Positions 1-12,750 are shown, numbered from the stretch's first letter. The stretch: 64,000 bases of DNA from Microlunatus capsulatus (GCF_017876495.1 NZ_JAGIOB010000001.1:3472001-3536000), one strand, 5' to 3'. The notes: generated by a model from the letters alone, not told the origin. Made by a program: numbers and translations.

Positions 1-565
1 CGGGGACCACGAGGACGGCGACGGCGGGCCACAGCGCCCCGGTCAGCGCGGCCACCCCGGCGACGACCAGCGGGCCGGCGAACGCGCCGACCTGGTCCAG
101 CGCCTTGTGCACGCCCAGCCCGCGGCCCATCCCCACCTGGGCGGCGGCGGTGGCGAGCAGCGCGGACTTCGCCGGGCTGCGGACCGCCTTCCCCGTGCGC
201 TCGGCGAGCACCAGCGCGACGGCGACGGCGAGCCCGGCCCCGCCCAGGAACGGGGTCACCGCCAGCAGCGGCACGCAGACGGCGGTCAGCGCGTAGCCGG
301 CCAGCGTCAGCCCCCAGTAGCGGCCGGTGCGGTCGGCCAGCCGGCCGGAGAACAGCCGCAGCACCAGGGCGACGGCCTCGCCCAGCCCGGTGACCAGCCC
401 GACGACGACGGCGGTCGCGCCCAGCGACGCGAGCAGCGGGCCGGTGACGGAGCGGGCGCCCTCGTAGACCATGTCCGCGGCGAGGCTGACCACGCCGAAC
501 CCGACGACGGCCCGCCAGGCCGACCGGGCGGCCGCGGGCGCGACCGCCGGGCGGGGCTCAGCCAC
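1..565 (-). CDS. MFS transporter, N-terminal part (cut by window edge)
   Basis: A hydrophobic protein read from a GTG at 563-565 that runs off the left edge, so only about 188 N-terminal residues are present. The start reads V-A-E-P-R-P and is followed by alternating hydrophobic segments and short basic loops. These include RLADRTGRYWGLTLAGY, which resembles the loop 2-3 region of major facilitator transporters, and a later AERTGKAVRSPAKSALL stretch. The start overlaps the 3' end of the mshA-like gene by 8 nt, so the two are probably cotranscribed and translationally coupled. Substrate cannot be told. Family assignment rests on hydrophobicity pattern and loop residues only; the second half is outside the window. 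Confidence 0.75.
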   Translation of the reverse strand, partial: MAEPRPAVAPAAARSAWRAVVGFGVVSLAADMVYEGARSVTGPLLASLGATAVVVGLVTGLGEAVALVLRLFSGRLADRTGRYWGLTLAGYALTAVCVPLLAVTPFLGGAGLAVAVALVLAERTGKAVRSPAKSALLATAAAQVGMGRGLGVHKALDQVGAFAGPLVVAGVAALTGALWPAVAVLVVP

Positions 566-1808
566 GGGCGGCGTGCCGGACCCGGGCCGCGTGGTAGGCC
601 TCGAGCGTCGCGGCGGCGGTGTTGTCCCAGCTGAACCGGGAGGCGTGGCCGGCCGCGTTGGCGCCCATCCGGCCGCGCTCGCCGGCGTCGTCGAGCAGGG
701 TGGCCAGGGCGTCGGCCCAGGCGGCCGGCTCGTGGCCGGCTACCAGCAGGCCCGTCTGGCCGTCGCGGACGGCGTGCCGCAGCCCGCCGACGTCGGTGGC
801 CACCACCGGCCGGCCGCACGCCTGCGCCTCCAGCGCGACCAGCCCGAAGGACTCGTTGTAGGAGGGCACGGCGACGACGTCGGAGGCGCAGTACCAGCGG
901 AACAGCTCCGCGCGCGGGGAGTGCGGGCGGAGCTCGACGAGGTCGGCGACGCCCAGCTCGGCGGCCAGCGGGCCCAGCGAGCGGGCCCAGGCGGCCTGCG
1001 GCCCACTGGGGCTGCCGACGACGATCAGCCGGAGCCGCTCGCGCCGGCCCGGGTCGCGGCGGACCAGCTCGGCGACTGCCCGGATGACGACGTCGGGTGC
1101 CTTGAGGGGCTGGATCCGGCCGACGAAGAGGACGACCTGCCGGTCCGCGCCGACGGTGAGCTGGGCGCGGGAGGCGGGCTGGTTGCAGGCGTGGAAGGTG
1201 TGCAGGTCCACCCCGGGCGGGACGACGGCGATCGCGGCGGGGTCGGCGCCGTAGTGCCGCTGCAGCTCCGCGGACTCCTCGCTGGTGTTGGCCGTCAGCA
1301 CGTCGGCCGCGGCGACCACCTCGGCCTCCCCGCGCTCGCGCACGTCGGGCTCGCCGCTCTGGCCGGCCCCCAGCGCGCTGTTCTTCACCCGGGCCATCGT
1401 GTGCATGGTGTGCACCAGCGGCAGCCCGCGCCCAGCGGCGACGGCCATGGCCACCTGGCCCGAGAGCCAGTAGTGGGAGTGCAGCAGGTCGTGGCCGTCG
1501 AGGCGCTCGGCCAGCGCCGACGCGAAGTCCGGCAGCAGGGCCGGCAGGTCCTCCTTGGCCACCGGCTCGCGCGGGCCGGCCGGGACCTGGACCACCCGGG
1601 TGTGCTCGTTCACCTCGACGACCTCGGGCCCGTCGTCCTCGGCCCGGGTGAAGACGTCGACGGCCACCCCGCGCTCGCCGAGCCGGCGGGCCACCTCGTC
1701 GACGTAGACGTTCAGCCCGCCCGCGTCGCCGACGCCGGGGGTCGCGAGGGGGGAGGTGTGCAGGCTGACCATCGCGATCCGCTGCGGGTACTCGACCGGG
1801 GCCCCCAC
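558..1808 (-). CDS. mshA: D-inositol-3-phosphate glycosyltransferase (mycothiol synthesis, MshA-like)
   Basis: A 416-residue GT-B glycosyltransferase of family GT4. MshA transfers GlcNAc from UDP-GlcNAc to inositol 3-phosphate, the first step of mycothiol synthesis in the cytoplasm. The N-terminus carries SLHTSPLATPGVGDAGG followed by LNVYV, very close to the start of known actinobacterial MshA proteins. The middle has VPPGVDLHTF, and the C-terminal nucleotide-sugar domain has ESFGLVALEAQACGRPVVAT with the two spaced glutamates of GT4 retaining enzymes. Length fits the family (about 420-480). A GAGGGAGG ribosome site lies just before the GTG start, and a TAGGGT -10-like box about 50 nt upstream. 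A different GT4 enzyme remains possible because the substrate is inferred from homology. Confidence 0.8.
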   Translation of the reverse strand: MGAPVEYPQRIAMVSLHTSPLATPGVGDAGGLNVYVDEVARRLGERGVAVDVFTRAEDDGPEVVEVNEHTRVVQVPAGPREPVAKEDLPALLPDFASALAERLDGHDLLHSHYWLSGQVAMAVAAGRGLPLVHTMHTMARVKNSALGAGQSGEPDVRERGEAEVVAAADVLTANTSEESAELQRHYGADPAAIAVVPPGVDLHTFHACNQPASRAQLTVGADRQVVLFVGRIQPLKAPDVVIRAVAELVRRDPGRRERLRLIVVGSPSGPQAAWARSLGPLAAELGVADLVELRPHSPRAELFRWYCASDVVAVPSYNESFGLVALEAQACGRPVVATDVGGLRHAVRDGQTGLLVAGHEPAAWADALATLLDDAGERGRMGANAAGHASRFSWDNTAAATLEAYHAARVRHAARG

Positions 1809-1888
1809 GCGCCCTCCCTCCGCCGTCCGGGCCGCCCTCCGGCAGCCCGGGACACCCTATCCCCGGGGTGCGCCGCCACCCGGACGCA

Positions 1889-1926
1889 GCACGGGCCGCG
1901 ACCACCGGAGTGGTCGCGGCCCGTGC
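1889..1926 (-). terminator. Intrinsic terminator-like hairpin after glnA
   Basis: A perfect 17-bp stem (1889-1905 with 1910-1926) closing a CGGA tetraloop, 40 nt past the glnA stop. No T-rich tract follows on the minus strand, so it is an I-shaped, stem-only terminator candidate. It separates glnA from the mshA promoter region. Confidence 0.75.
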
Positions 1927-1964
1927 GGTGCCGTGCGGTGCTCGCCCTGCGCTGCGCTCAGGTC

Positions 1965-3386
1965 TCAGCAGTCGTAGTAGAGCTCGAACTCGTGCGGGTG
2001 CGGGCGCAGCCGGACGCCGTCGATGTCGGCCCGCTTGAGCTCGACCCAGGCTTCGATGAGGTCGGGGGTGAAGACGTCCCCACCCAGCAGGAAGTCGTGG
2101 TCGGCCTCGAGGTTGTCCAGCACCCCGCCGAGGCTGTCCGGCACGGTCGGCACGGAGGCGTGCTCCTCGGGCGGCAGCTCGTAGAGGTCCTTGTCGACCG
2201 GGGCCATCGGCTCGGTCTTCTTCTGGATGCCGTCGATGCCGGCCATCAGGATCGCCGCGAACGCCAGGTAGGGGTTCGACGACGGGTCCGGGCAGCGGAA
2301 CTCGACGCGCTTGGCCTTCGGGTTGGAGCCGGTGATCGGGATGCGCATCGCGGCGGAGCGGTTCCGCGAGCTGTAGACCAGGTTGACCGGCGCCTCGAAG
2401 CCCGGCACCAGGCGGTGGTAGGAGTTCACGCTGGGGTTGGTGAACGCCAGGATCGAGGGGGCGTGGGCCAGCACGCCGCCGATGTACCAGCGGGCGACGT
2501 CGGACAGGCCGCCGTAGCCGGCCTCGTCGTAGAACAGCGGGGTGCCGTCGTTCCAGATCGAGGAGTGCACGTGCATGCCCGAGCCGTTGTCGCCGAAGAT
2601 CGGCTTCGGCATGAAGGTGGCCGTCTTGCCGGCCGCCCAGGCGGTGTTCTTGATGATGTACTTGAACTTCTGCAGGTCGTCGCCGGCCGCCAGCATGGTG
2701 TTGAAGCGGTAGTTGATCTCCGCCTGGCCCGCCGTGCCGACCTCGTGGTGGGCGCGCTCGACGACCAGCCCCGAGCCCTCGAGGTGCTTGGTCATCTCGT
2801 CGCGCAGGTCGGCGAAGTGGTCGATGGGGGGCAGCGGGAAGTAGCCGCCCTTGTACTTGACCTTGTAGCCGCGGTTGCCGCCCTCCTCGACCCGCCCGGT
2901 GTTCCAGGCGCCGGCGACGGAGTCGATGGCGTAGTAGCCGGTGTTGGCCTTGGTCTCGTAGCGCACGTCGTCGAAGACGTAGAACTCGGCCTCGGGGGCG
3001 AAGAAGGCGGTGTCGCCGATGCCGGTGGACGCCAGGTAGGCCTCGGCCTTGCGCGCGATGTTGCGCGGGTCGCGGCTGTAGGGCTCCTTGGTCAGCGGGT
3101 CGTGGACGAAGAAGTTGATGCAGAGCGTCTTGGCGATCCGGAAGGGGTCCAGGTAGGCCGTCGTCGGGTCCGGCAGCAGGGCCATGTCCGACTCGTGGAT
3201 CTTCTGGAAACCGCGGATCGACGAGCCGTCGAACGCCAGGCCGTCCTCGAAGACCTCCGGGCCGAAGGAACCGGCCGGCACGGTGAAGTGCTGCATGATG
3301 CCGGGCAGGTCGCAGAAGCGGACGTCGATGATCTCGACGCCCTCGTCCTTGATGTAAGCCAACAGGTCGTCGGCGCCTTGGAACAT
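1965..3386 (-). CDS. glnA: Glutamine synthetase type I (GlnA1)
   Basis: A 473-residue type I-beta glutamine synthetase: glutamate + NH3 + ATP to glutamine, the central ammonium-assimilation enzyme, a cytosolic dodecamer. Visible signatures are [10 protein letters not shown] near residue 52, the ATP/metal segment [17 protein letters not shown] in the active site, NRSAAMRIP, and [15 protein letters not shown]. The adenylylation tyrosine lies in DLYELPPEE near residue 400, so activity is likely controlled by GlnE-type adenylylation, although glnE is not in the window. The ATG start is backed by GGAGG four nt upstream. Downstream is a strong hairpin, and 220 bp upstream is the end of a type III synthetase gene on the same strand, so the cell encodes two distinct GS proteins in tandem. 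Confidence 0.97.
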   Translation of the reverse strand: MFQGADDLLAYIKDEGVEIIDVRFCDLPGIMQHFTVPAGSFGPEVFEDGLAFDGSSIRGFQKIHESDMALLPDPTTAYLDPFRIAKTLCINFFVHDPLTKEPYSRDPRNIARKAEAYLASTGIGDTAFFAPEAEFYVFDDVRYETKANTGYYAIDSVAGAWNTGRVEEGGNRGYKVKYKGGYFPLPPIDHFADLRDEMTKHLEGSGLVVERAHHEVGTAGQAEINYRFNTMLAAGDDLQKFKYIIKNTAWAAGKTATFMPKPIFGDNGSGMHVHSSIWNDGTPLFYDEAGYGGLSDVARWYIGGVLAHAPSILAFTNPSVNSYHRLVPGFEAPVNLVYSSRNRSAAMRIPITGSNPKAKRVEFRCPDPSSNPYLAFAAILMAGIDGIQKKTEPMAPVDKDLYELPPEEHASVPTVPDSLGGVLDNLEADHDFLLGGDVFTPDLIEAWVELKRADIDGVRLRPHPHEFELYYDC

Positions 3387-3506
3387 TCGTCCTCCGGTGG
3401 AGTAGGGAGCTGGCGGGCGGGCACGGCGAGGCTATCGCCCCGGTTCCCCGGCAAGGTACGCCAGCGGTCGTTACCGCCACGTTGCAGCGCTGTTGCAGAC
3501 GTGCGA

Positions 3507-3539
3507 CGCCGGACCGCCCCGGGTGGGGGCCGTCCGGCG
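3507..3539 (-). terminator. Hairpin between glnN and glnA
   Basis: Arms CGCCGGAC (3507-3514) and GTCCGGCG (3532-3539) extend inward by GCCCC/GGGGC after one mismatch, giving a 13-bp stem about 70 nt after the glnN stop. This suggests that glnN and glnA are separate transcription units, or that read-through is partial. Confidence 0.6.
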
Positions 3540-3606
3540 CGCGGCGGTCTGCCGACCGGCTCCGGTCGCCTGGGGTGCCCGGCCCCTTCTCAGGCCGGGA
3601 CGGCGC

Positions 3607-5778
<2,172 letters not shown>

Positions 5779-5970
5779 GCGTGCTCCTCGGGTCGGTGCG
5801 CGTCGGGTGACCGGGGGCCGACGGCACGAGTGATCCCTGGAGGCCCCGTCCGACCGGAGACGCTACGGAGGGCAGGAGTCCCTGGTGTTCCGGCGCCGTG
5901 ACGGCGGTGTGACGGCGGCCCGGGGTCCCCGGTCGTCCGCCGGTCCGGCCGCGGCCCGGTGGGGCCGACG

Positions 5971-5976
5971 TAACCT
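5971..5976 (+). promoter_or_regulatory. -10 box of a likely leaderless promoter for the RDD gene
   Basis: TAACCT lies six nt before the GTG start and there is no ribosome binding site, so transcription would begin at or next to the start codon. Confidence 0.5.
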
Positions 5977-5982
5977 CGACGG

Positions 5983-6411
5983 GTGACCACGAGCGCCGTC
6001 CCGCAGGAGTACCCCGGCGAGCGGCTCGGGCTGGCCCCCGACGGGCGCGGGTCGCTGGCCTCGTGGCGCTCGCGGATCGCGGCGCTGCTGCTGGACTGGG
6101 CCGTCTCGATGGCTGTCGCCGTCGGGCTCTTCGGCTCCGTCGTGATGACCGGCAGCGGCTGGCAGGCCTGGATGGCGCTGGCCACCTTCTTCGTGGAGTC
6201 GACCGTGCTCAGCTGGCTGACGGGCGGCAGCCTCGGCCAGCTCGTCTGCCGGATCGGGGTCATCCGGCTGGACCGGGTGCCGCTGGGGCTGCCCCGGGCC
6301 GTGCTCCGGGCGGCGCTCGTCAGCCTCGCGCTGCCGCCGCTCGTGGTCGGCGCCGACCGCCGCGGCCTCCACGACTACGCGGCGGGCACCGCCGTGGTCA
6401 ACCGCCGCTGA
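5983..6411 (+). CDS. RDD family membrane protein
   Basis: A 142-residue integral membrane protein with about three or four hydrophobic segments. The RDD fold is suggested by the arginine-bearing start of TM1 (SRIAALLLDWAVSM), GGSLGQLVCRIGVIRLDR between TM segments, and the C-terminal HDYAAGTAVVNR. Arg-Asp-type residues inside membrane helices define the family, whose molecular role is not settled. An RDD protein beside glnA is a conserved actinobacterial arrangement (from memory). It is read divergently from glnN across a 204-bp gap and ends 24 bp before the convergent oxidase gene. Confidence 0.85.
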   Translation: MTTSAVPQEYPGERLGLAPDGRGSLASWRSRIAALLLDWAVSMAVAVGLFGSVVMTGSGWQAWMALATFFVESTVLSWLTGGSLGQLVCRIGVIRLDRVPLGLPRAVLRAALVSLALPPLVVGADRRGLHDYAAGTAVVNRR

Positions 6412-6415
6412 GGCC

Positions 6416-6433
6416 CGGCCGGGACGCCGGCCG
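6416..6433. terminator. Short hairpin between convergent stops
   Basis: CGGCCGG (6416-6422) pairs with CCGGCCG (6427-6433) around a four-base loop, in the 24-bp gap between the RDD gene and the oxidase gene. It could act in both directions, but the stem is short. Confidence 0.35.
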
Positions 6434-6435
6434 CC

Positions 6436-7800
6436 TCAGAGCACCGCGCCCGGGTTGAGGATCCCCTGCGGGTCGAGCGCGTCCTTGATCCGGTGCGACA
6501 GCGCCATCACGTCGGCGCCCAGCTGCGCGGGGAGGGCGCCCTTCTTGGTCCGGCCGACCCCGTGCTCGCCGGTGATGGTGCCGCCGAGGGAGAGCGCCAG
6601 CGTCATCACCCGCTCGAAGGCCTGCTGGGCGGCCGCGGCCGCGGCGGGGTCGGCGGGGTCGAAGACGATGATCGGGTGCGTGTTGCCGTCGCCGGCGTGC
6701 GCGACGACGGGGATCTCGACCGCCAGCTCGGCGGCGATGGCGGCGATGCCGTCCACGAGGTCGGGCAGCAGCGGCACCGGCACGCCGACGTCCTCCAGCA
6801 GCAGCGAGCCGCGGGCCTCGATGGCGGGGAAGGCCAGCCGGCGGGCGGCGATGAACATCTCGCCCTCCTCCGGGTCGTCGGTGCAGAACACGTCGTCGGC
6901 GCCGGCGGCCCGGCAGGCCGCCTCCATCACCGCGACCTCCTCCGCCGCGGCCGCGGCCGGGGCGTCGGACTGCGCGATCAGCAGGGCGCCGGCGCTGCGG
7001 TCCAGCCCCATCGGCTTGTGGTCCTCGACGGCGCCGATCGAGGCGGCGTCCATCAGCTCCATCATCGAGGGCCGCAGCGTCCGGCCGACGGCGACGACGG
7101 CCCGGGCGGCGGCGGTGACGGTGGGGAACGAGGCCACCAGGGTCGCCCGCGGCGGCTGCGCCGGGATCAGCCGCAGGATGACACGGGTGATGACCCCCAG
7201 CGTCCCCTCGCTGCCCACGAACAGCTTGAGCAGGCTGAGCCCGGCGACGTCCTTGATCCGCTTGCCGCCCAGGGTGACCAGCGTGCCGTCCGCCAGCACG
7301 ACGTCCAGGCCCAGCACGTAGTCGGTGGTCACGCCGTATTTGACGCAGCACAGCCCGCCGGCGTTGGTGGCCACGTTGCCGCCGATGGAGCAGATCTCGT
7401 AGGACGAGGGGTCCGGCGGGTACCAGAGGCCGTGCTCGGCGGCGGCCGCCTTGACGGCGATGTTCAGCGCCCCGGGCTCGACGACGGCCACCCGGGTCTC
7501 CACGTCGATCTCGATCCCGCGCATCTGCTCGAGGCTGACCACCAGCCCGCCGTCGACGGCGGACGACCCACCGGAGAGACCGGTGCCCGCGCCGCGCGGG
7601 ACGACGGGCACGCCGTGGGCGCTCGCCCAGCGCAGCGCGGCCTGGACGTCGGCGGCGGTCCGCGCCCGGACGACGGCCAGCGGGGTACCCGCCCCGGGCT
7701 CGCGGGCCCAGTCGTGCCGGTAGGCCGCGCAGCTGTCCGGGTCGGTCAGCAGCGCGTCCCCGAGCTCGGCGGCCAGCCCGTCCAACGTCGTCGTCGTCAT
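6436..7800 (-). CDS. FAD-linked oxidase, glycolate/D-lactate dehydrogenase type (GlcD-like)
   Basis: A 454-residue flavoprotein with an N-terminal FAD_binding_4 (PCMH) domain and a C-terminal FAD-oxidase domain. Motifs are VVPRGAGTGLSGGSSAVDG for FAD binding near residue 70, SIGGNVATNAGGLCCVKYG near 140, and the substrate-side motifs VAHAGDGNTHP and ITGEHGVGRTKKG near the end. Members oxidise 2-hydroxy acids such as glycolate or D-lactate and pass electrons to quinone or a partner subunit. No glcE/glcF partner genes lie next to it, so a stand-alone D-2-hydroxyacid dehydrogenase is at least as likely as a GlcD subunit. The ATG is preceded at seven nt by TAGGGT and no ribosome site, suggesting a leaderless mRNA. 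Confidence 0.88.
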   Translation of the reverse strand: MTTTTLDGLAAELGDALLTDPDSCAAYRHDWAREPGAGTPLAVVRARTAADVQAALRWASAHGVPVVPRGAGTGLSGGSSAVDGGLVVSLEQMRGIEIDVETRVAVVEPGALNIAVKAAAAEHGLWYPPDPSSYEICSIGGNVATNAGGLCCVKYGVTTDYVLGLDVVLADGTLVTLGGKRIKDVAGLSLLKLFVGSEGTLGVITRVILRLIPAQPPRATLVASFPTVTAAARAVVAVGRTLRPSMMELMDAASIGAVEDHKPMGLDRSAGALLIAQSDAPAAAAAEEVAVMEAACRAAGADDVFCTDDPEEGEMFIAARRLAFPAIEARGSLLLEDVGVPVPLLPDLVDGIAAIAAELAVEIPVVAHAGDGNTHPIIVFDPADPAAAAAAQQAFERVMTLALSLGGTITGEHGVGRTKKGALPAQLGADVMALSHRIKDALDPQGILNPGAVL

Positions 7801-7807
7801 GGCGCCG

Positions 7808-7813
7808 ACCCTA
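7808..7813 (-). promoter_or_regulatory. -10 box of a likely leaderless promoter for the FAD oxidase
   Basis: TAGGGT on the minus strand, seven nt before the ATG at 7800, with no Shine-Dalgarno sequence between. Confidence 0.45.
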
Positions 7814-7854
7814 GCCTCCGGTCGGTCGGGCCCGGGCGGCCGCGGGGAGGGGCG

Positions 7855-8343
7855 TCAGCCCTGCGGACCGCGCGCCAGCACCCCGCCGACGAGGGCGACG
7901 GCGCTGACCAGGCCGAGCACCGTGCGGACGGAGTTCAGCACCGTCCAGCCCGCGGCGTACCGGGCCCACGCGGCCGCCGTGCCCGGGGCGGCGGGGTCCA
8001 GCAGGGCCAGCGCGTCGTTGCGGGGCACGTGGTAGCCGGCGGTGACCGCGAAGGCCGCGAGGCCGGCGGCGGCTCCGGAGAGCAGCAGGCCCTGGCCGGC
8101 GGGTCGGGTGACCAGCGCGTGCACCCCGACGAGCAGGCAGCCGGCCGCCGACAGCAGCAGCGGCACCATGAGCAGGCTGCGCGGCGCGACGAGGTTGACC
8201 GCCTGCATGGCCGCCACGGCCTCGGCCGGGGGCCGGCCGCGGAGCGCGGGCATGACGAGGGCGGAGAAGCCGAGGAAGACCCCGGCGGTGAGCCCGGACG
8301 CGGTGGCGGTGACGAGGGCGAGGGCGGTGCCGAGGCTGGTCAT
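7855..8343 (-). CDS. DUF1772 (anthrone-oxygenase-like) membrane protein
   Basis: About 162 residues with four predicted membrane segments. The pattern fits DUF1772: an early GLTAGVFLGFSALVMPALRG, then NLVAPRSLLMVPLLLSAAGC, and VTAGYHVPRNDALALLDPA. I start at the internal ATG at 8343 rather than an upstream in-frame codon, because the family begins just before the first membrane segment. Its catalytic role is unproven for most members; some relatives are anthrone oxygenases. It is divergent from an AraC-type regulator over 88 bp, a common layout for a regulator and its target. Confidence 0.8.
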   Translation of the reverse strand: MTSLGTALALVTATASGLTAGVFLGFSALVMPALRGRPPAEAVAAMQAVNLVAPRSLLMVPLLLSAAGCLLVGVHALVTRPAGQGLLLSGAAAGLAAFAVTAGYHVPRNDALALLDPAAPGTAAAWARYAAGWTVLNSVRTVLGLVSAVALVGGVLARGPQG

Positions 8344-8420
8344 GGCTCCAGAGTCCCGCCTCCCGGTGCGCACTTCCATGGGTGATCCGCGCCAGGACCT
8401 TCGTCAGCGTCTCACCGGGC

Positions 8421-8426
8421 TACGGT
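8421..8426 (+). promoter_or_regulatory. -10 box of a likely leaderless promoter for the AraC gene
   Basis: TACGGT ends five nt before the GTG at 8432. No ribosome site fits between them. Confidence 0.45.
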
Positions 8427-8431
8427 GAGGT

Positions 8432-9382
8432 GTGGACGCCCTGACGCACCTGCTGCGCTGGCACCGCGGCCGTGACGCCTTCGTGCTGACCTGCGCGATG
8501 GATCCGCCCTGGGCGGTCCGGATCGCCGACGGCGCCGCCGTCGGCCTGGTGGTGATGACGGCGGGCACCTGCGTGCTGCGGCCGGCGTCCGCTCCGGCGG
8601 TGGCGCTGGCCGCCGGTGACGTCGCCGTCGTCCGGGGGCCCGAGCCCTACGACCTCGCCGACGGGGCGGACCGGCCGCCCGCCGTCGTCGTCGAGCCCGG
8701 CCAGCGGTGCCGGGTGCTGGACCCGAGGCCGGGGATCGTCCTCGGACCGGGGGGTCGCTGGGGCAACCGGACCGGGGCGGTGGCCGCGGGCGGCTGCTCG
8801 TTCGTCGCGGGGGCCTACGAGCGGCCCGGTCAGGTCAGCGGCCGGCTGCTGGACGCCCTGCCGCCGGTGGCGGTGCTGCCCGCTCCGGCCTGCGCCCCCG
8901 CGCTGGTGCAGGCGCTCGCCGGGGAGCTGGAGCGCCCGCGGCCGGGCGGGGCCGGGGTGGTCGACCGCTACGTCGACCTCGTGCTGGTCGAGGCCGTCCG
9001 CGCCTGGTTCGGCTCCCCGGCCGCGCAGCCGCCGCGCTGGTGGTCGGCCGGCGCCGACCCGCTGGTCGCCCGCGTGCTGGCGCTGGTGCACGAGAGCCCG
9101 GCCGAGCCGTGGACGCTGGAGCGGCTGGCCGCCGAGGTCGGCTGCTCCCGCGCGGGCCTCAGCCGGCGCTTCCGCGCGGCGGTGGGGGAGTCCCCGATCG
9201 GCTACCTCACCGGCTGGCGGCTCGACCTCGCGGCCGAGCGGCTGACGCAGGACCGCAGCCCCGTCGAGGCGGTCGCCCGCTCCGTCGGCTACGCCAACGC
9301 CTTCGCCTTCAGCACCGCCTTCAAGCGCCGCCACGGCTGCTCGCCCCGCCAGCACCGCGAGGCCGCGGCGACGGTGGCCTGA
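8432..9382 (+). CDS. AraC-family transcriptional regulator with cupin sensor
   Basis: A 316-residue regulator. Residues 1-190 form a cupin-like AraC_binding_6 type sensor (DALTHLLRWHRGRDAFV at the start, then APAVALAAGDVAVVRGPEPY). The last 100 residues hold two helix-turn-helix motifs: WTLERLAAEVGCSRAGLSRR with FRAAVGESPIGYLTGWRL, then VEAVARSVGYANAFAFSTAF with KRRHGCSPRQHR. These match AraC/XylS DNA-binding domains. The ligand is unknown. Divergent orientation to the DUF1772 gene suggests it controls that gene and perhaps itself from the shared 88-bp region. Confidence 0.9.
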   Translation: MDALTHLLRWHRGRDAFVLTCAMDPPWAVRIADGAAVGLVVMTAGTCVLRPASAPAVALAAGDVAVVRGPEPYDLADGADRPPAVVVEPGQRCRVLDPRPGIVLGPGGRWGNRTGAVAAGGCSFVAGAYERPGQVSGRLLDALPPVAVLPAPACAPALVQALAGELERPRPGGAGVVDRYVDLVLVEAVRAWFGSPAAQPPRWWSAGADPLVARVLALVHESPAEPWTLERLAAEVGCSRAGLSRRFRAAVGESPIGYLTGWRLDLAAERLTQDRSPVEAVARSVGYANAFAFSTAFKRRHGCSPRQHREAAATVA

Positions 9383-9429
9383 GACCCCCGCGGCCTGGCT
9401 CGACCCCCGCGGCCCGAGCTCGTCGGAGG

Positions 9430-9448
9430 CCCTTCGACAGGCTCAGGG
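9430..9448. repeat. REP-like motif CCCTTCGACAGGCTCAGGG
   Basis: The 19-nt sequence has CCCT/AGGG ends and a C-rich/G-rich layout seen, from memory, as a dispersed intergenic repeat in many high-GC bacteria. Only this copy was noticed in the window. It lies in the 94-bp gap between the AraC and ABC-F stop codons. Confidence 0.35.
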
Positions 9449-9476
9449 AGCGGGGGAGTGCTCAGGGCGCCGGAGG

Positions 9477-11264
<1,788 letters not shown>

Positions 11265-11411
11265 CGCGTCCTCCTTCCGTGCACCGGCGGGGCCGGCGTC
11301 ACGTCGTGGTCCTCAGACCGTGGTCTCGATGGTGCGTGGGGGGTTCGGCCCAGGGTCTGGACCTGCGCCCCGGGGCTCGCGGTGGCCGGTGCCGCGACCA
11401 AGACTGGCCGC

Positions 11412-11900
11412 ATGCACCCGTCCGACGCCCTCGCCCCCCGGTCCGCCACCGCGCTCCAGCAGCGGGCGGGCGACCTCGACCGCAGCGCCGTCTGCGACCA
11501 GCTGTCCGCGCACTTCGCCGCCGGCCGCCTCCGCGACGACGAGCTCGACGCCCGGCTGGAGGCCGCCGTCCACGCCACCACCCTGCTGGAGCTGCGCCGG
11601 CTGACCGCCGACCTGCCGCTCGTCGACCGGCCGCCCGCAGCCCCGCTGCCCCCGGTGCGGCCGGCGTGGACCGTGCTGGACGTGGTGGCCCTGCTGGCGG
11701 TCCTCGGCTGCCTCGGCCTCGCCGGCCTGCTCATGCTGGGGCTGGCCGTCGGGGGAGCGGGGCAGGTGGCCGTCCTCGGCTTCCTCGGCGGCAGCGTGGC
11801 GGCCGTCGGCGGCGCGTCGCTGGCCCACCTGGCGCACCGCGGCTGGGCGCGCAGCCAGGCCGCGGCCGCGCGGGAGGCTCAGCGGCCCCGCATCGCCTGA
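11412..11900 (+). CDS. DUF1707 (SHOCT-like) membrane protein
   Basis: About 162 residues. The N-terminal 60 match DUF1707: D-L-D-R-S-A-V-C-D-Q-L, then AAGRLRDDELDARLEAAVHA and LLELRRLTADLPL, a small domain usually tethered to the membrane. Two hydrophobic helices follow (VVALLAVLGCLGLAGLLML and VAVLGFLGGSVAAVGGASLA). The ATG at 11412 is chosen because upstream in-frame sequence is not DUF1707-like. Function is unknown. Its last 22 nt overlap the 3' end of the convergent DUF4191 gene, so expression of the pair may interfere. Confidence 0.75.
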   Translation: MHPSDALAPRSATALQQRAGDLDRSAVCDQLSAHFAAGRLRDDELDARLEAAVHATTLLELRRLTADLPLVDRPPAAPLPPVRPAWTVLDVVALLAVLGCLGLAGLLMLGLAVGGAGQVAVLGFLGGSVAAVGGASLAHLAHRGWARSQAAAAREAQRPRIA

Positions 11901-12682
11901 CGCGAGCCCTTGGCCTGCCGCGCGCTGGTGGGCATCGGTCCCTTGGGGACCGGGACGGGCGGCCGCACCGCGTCGAGCGCCCGCAGCCGGGCCCGGACGT
12001 CGGTCACCTGGTTGGGCTGCAGGCTCTTGGGCAGCTTGCGGATGTGGTCGGCGAGCCGGCCCAGCGGGACCTGGCCCTCCTTGTCGCCCATCACGACGGT
12101 GTGCACGGTGACGCCGTAGGCCACCCGCTCGTGCTTGCGCACCTCGCCGGCCAGCAGCTGGCGGACCCGGCCGGGCTCGCCCTCGCCGATCAGCACCAGC
12201 CCGCCCGGGCCGACGGTGCGGTGCACGACGTCGCGGCTCCGGTTGGCCGCGATCACCGGGGTGGAGACCCACTGCTTGGGCAGCATCTGCAGCGCGACCT
12301 CGGCCGAGCCGGCCTGGCCCGCGTAGCGCTTGTAGGTGGCGGCCTTGGCCCGCCGGACCAGCACGACCATGGCCAGCAGCACGCCGGTCAGCACGCCGAT
12401 GAGGATCAGGTAGAAGAGGTGGTCCCACAGCAGCCCGACGACCACGGCGACGACGACGGGGGCCAGCAGGGCGCCCAGCAGCAGCCAGGGCAGCGGCTTG
12501 TCGTACTCGTGGGTCAGCTCGTAGGCCCGTCGGACCTGGCGGATCCGGCCCATGTCGGCCGGGTCGGTGCTGGCCTTGCGACGGGCCTTCTCGGCCCGCT
12601 TGGCGTCGCGCGCCTGGAGCTTCGCCTGCTTCGGGCTCAGCGGCGTCGCGGCGACCGCCTTGGTGCGCGGTTGGTCGGCCAT
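11879..12682 (-). CDS. DUF4191 domain membrane protein
   Basis: A 267-residue protein with a Lys/Arg/Ala-rich N-terminus (LSPKQAKLQARDAKRAEKAR), two close membrane helices near residues 70-115 (LPWLLLGALLAPVVVAVVV and LFYLILIGVLTGVLLAMVVL), and a soluble C-terminal domain with RDVVHRTVGPGGLVLIGEGE. This is the DUF4191 layout. The gene lies 68 nt downstream of lipA on the same strand, an association kept in mycobacteria (from memory), but no biochemical role is known. The ATG at 12682 is preceded by GAGAGG about 10 nt upstream. Confidence 0.85.
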   Translation of the reverse strand: MADQPRTKAVAATPLSPKQAKLQARDAKRAEKARRKASTDPADMGRIRQVRRAYELTHEYDKPLPWLLLGALLAPVVVAVVVGLLWDHLFYLILIGVLTGVLLAMVVLVRRAKAATYKRYAGQAGSAEVALQMLPKQWVSTPVIAANRSRDVVHRTVGPGGLVLIGEGEPGRVRQLLAGEVRKHERVAYGVTVHTVVMGDKEGQVPLGRLADHIRKLPKSLQPNQVTDVRARLRALDAVRPPVPVPKGPMPTSARQAKGSRQAMRGR

Positions 12683-12750
12683 GGTGGCTCTGCCTCTCGT
12701 TCCTCCGGGTGCCCCCGTCGGGGCACCCCTTTCTACGCCCTCCGGGGCGA

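Noticed and set aside
3387-3500. GlnR-type operator (GTNAC/GNAAC half-sites) upstream of glnA
   Set aside because: GTAAC, GTACC and GGAAC-like pieces are present, but the spacing does not fit the n6 pattern. Not strong enough to report.
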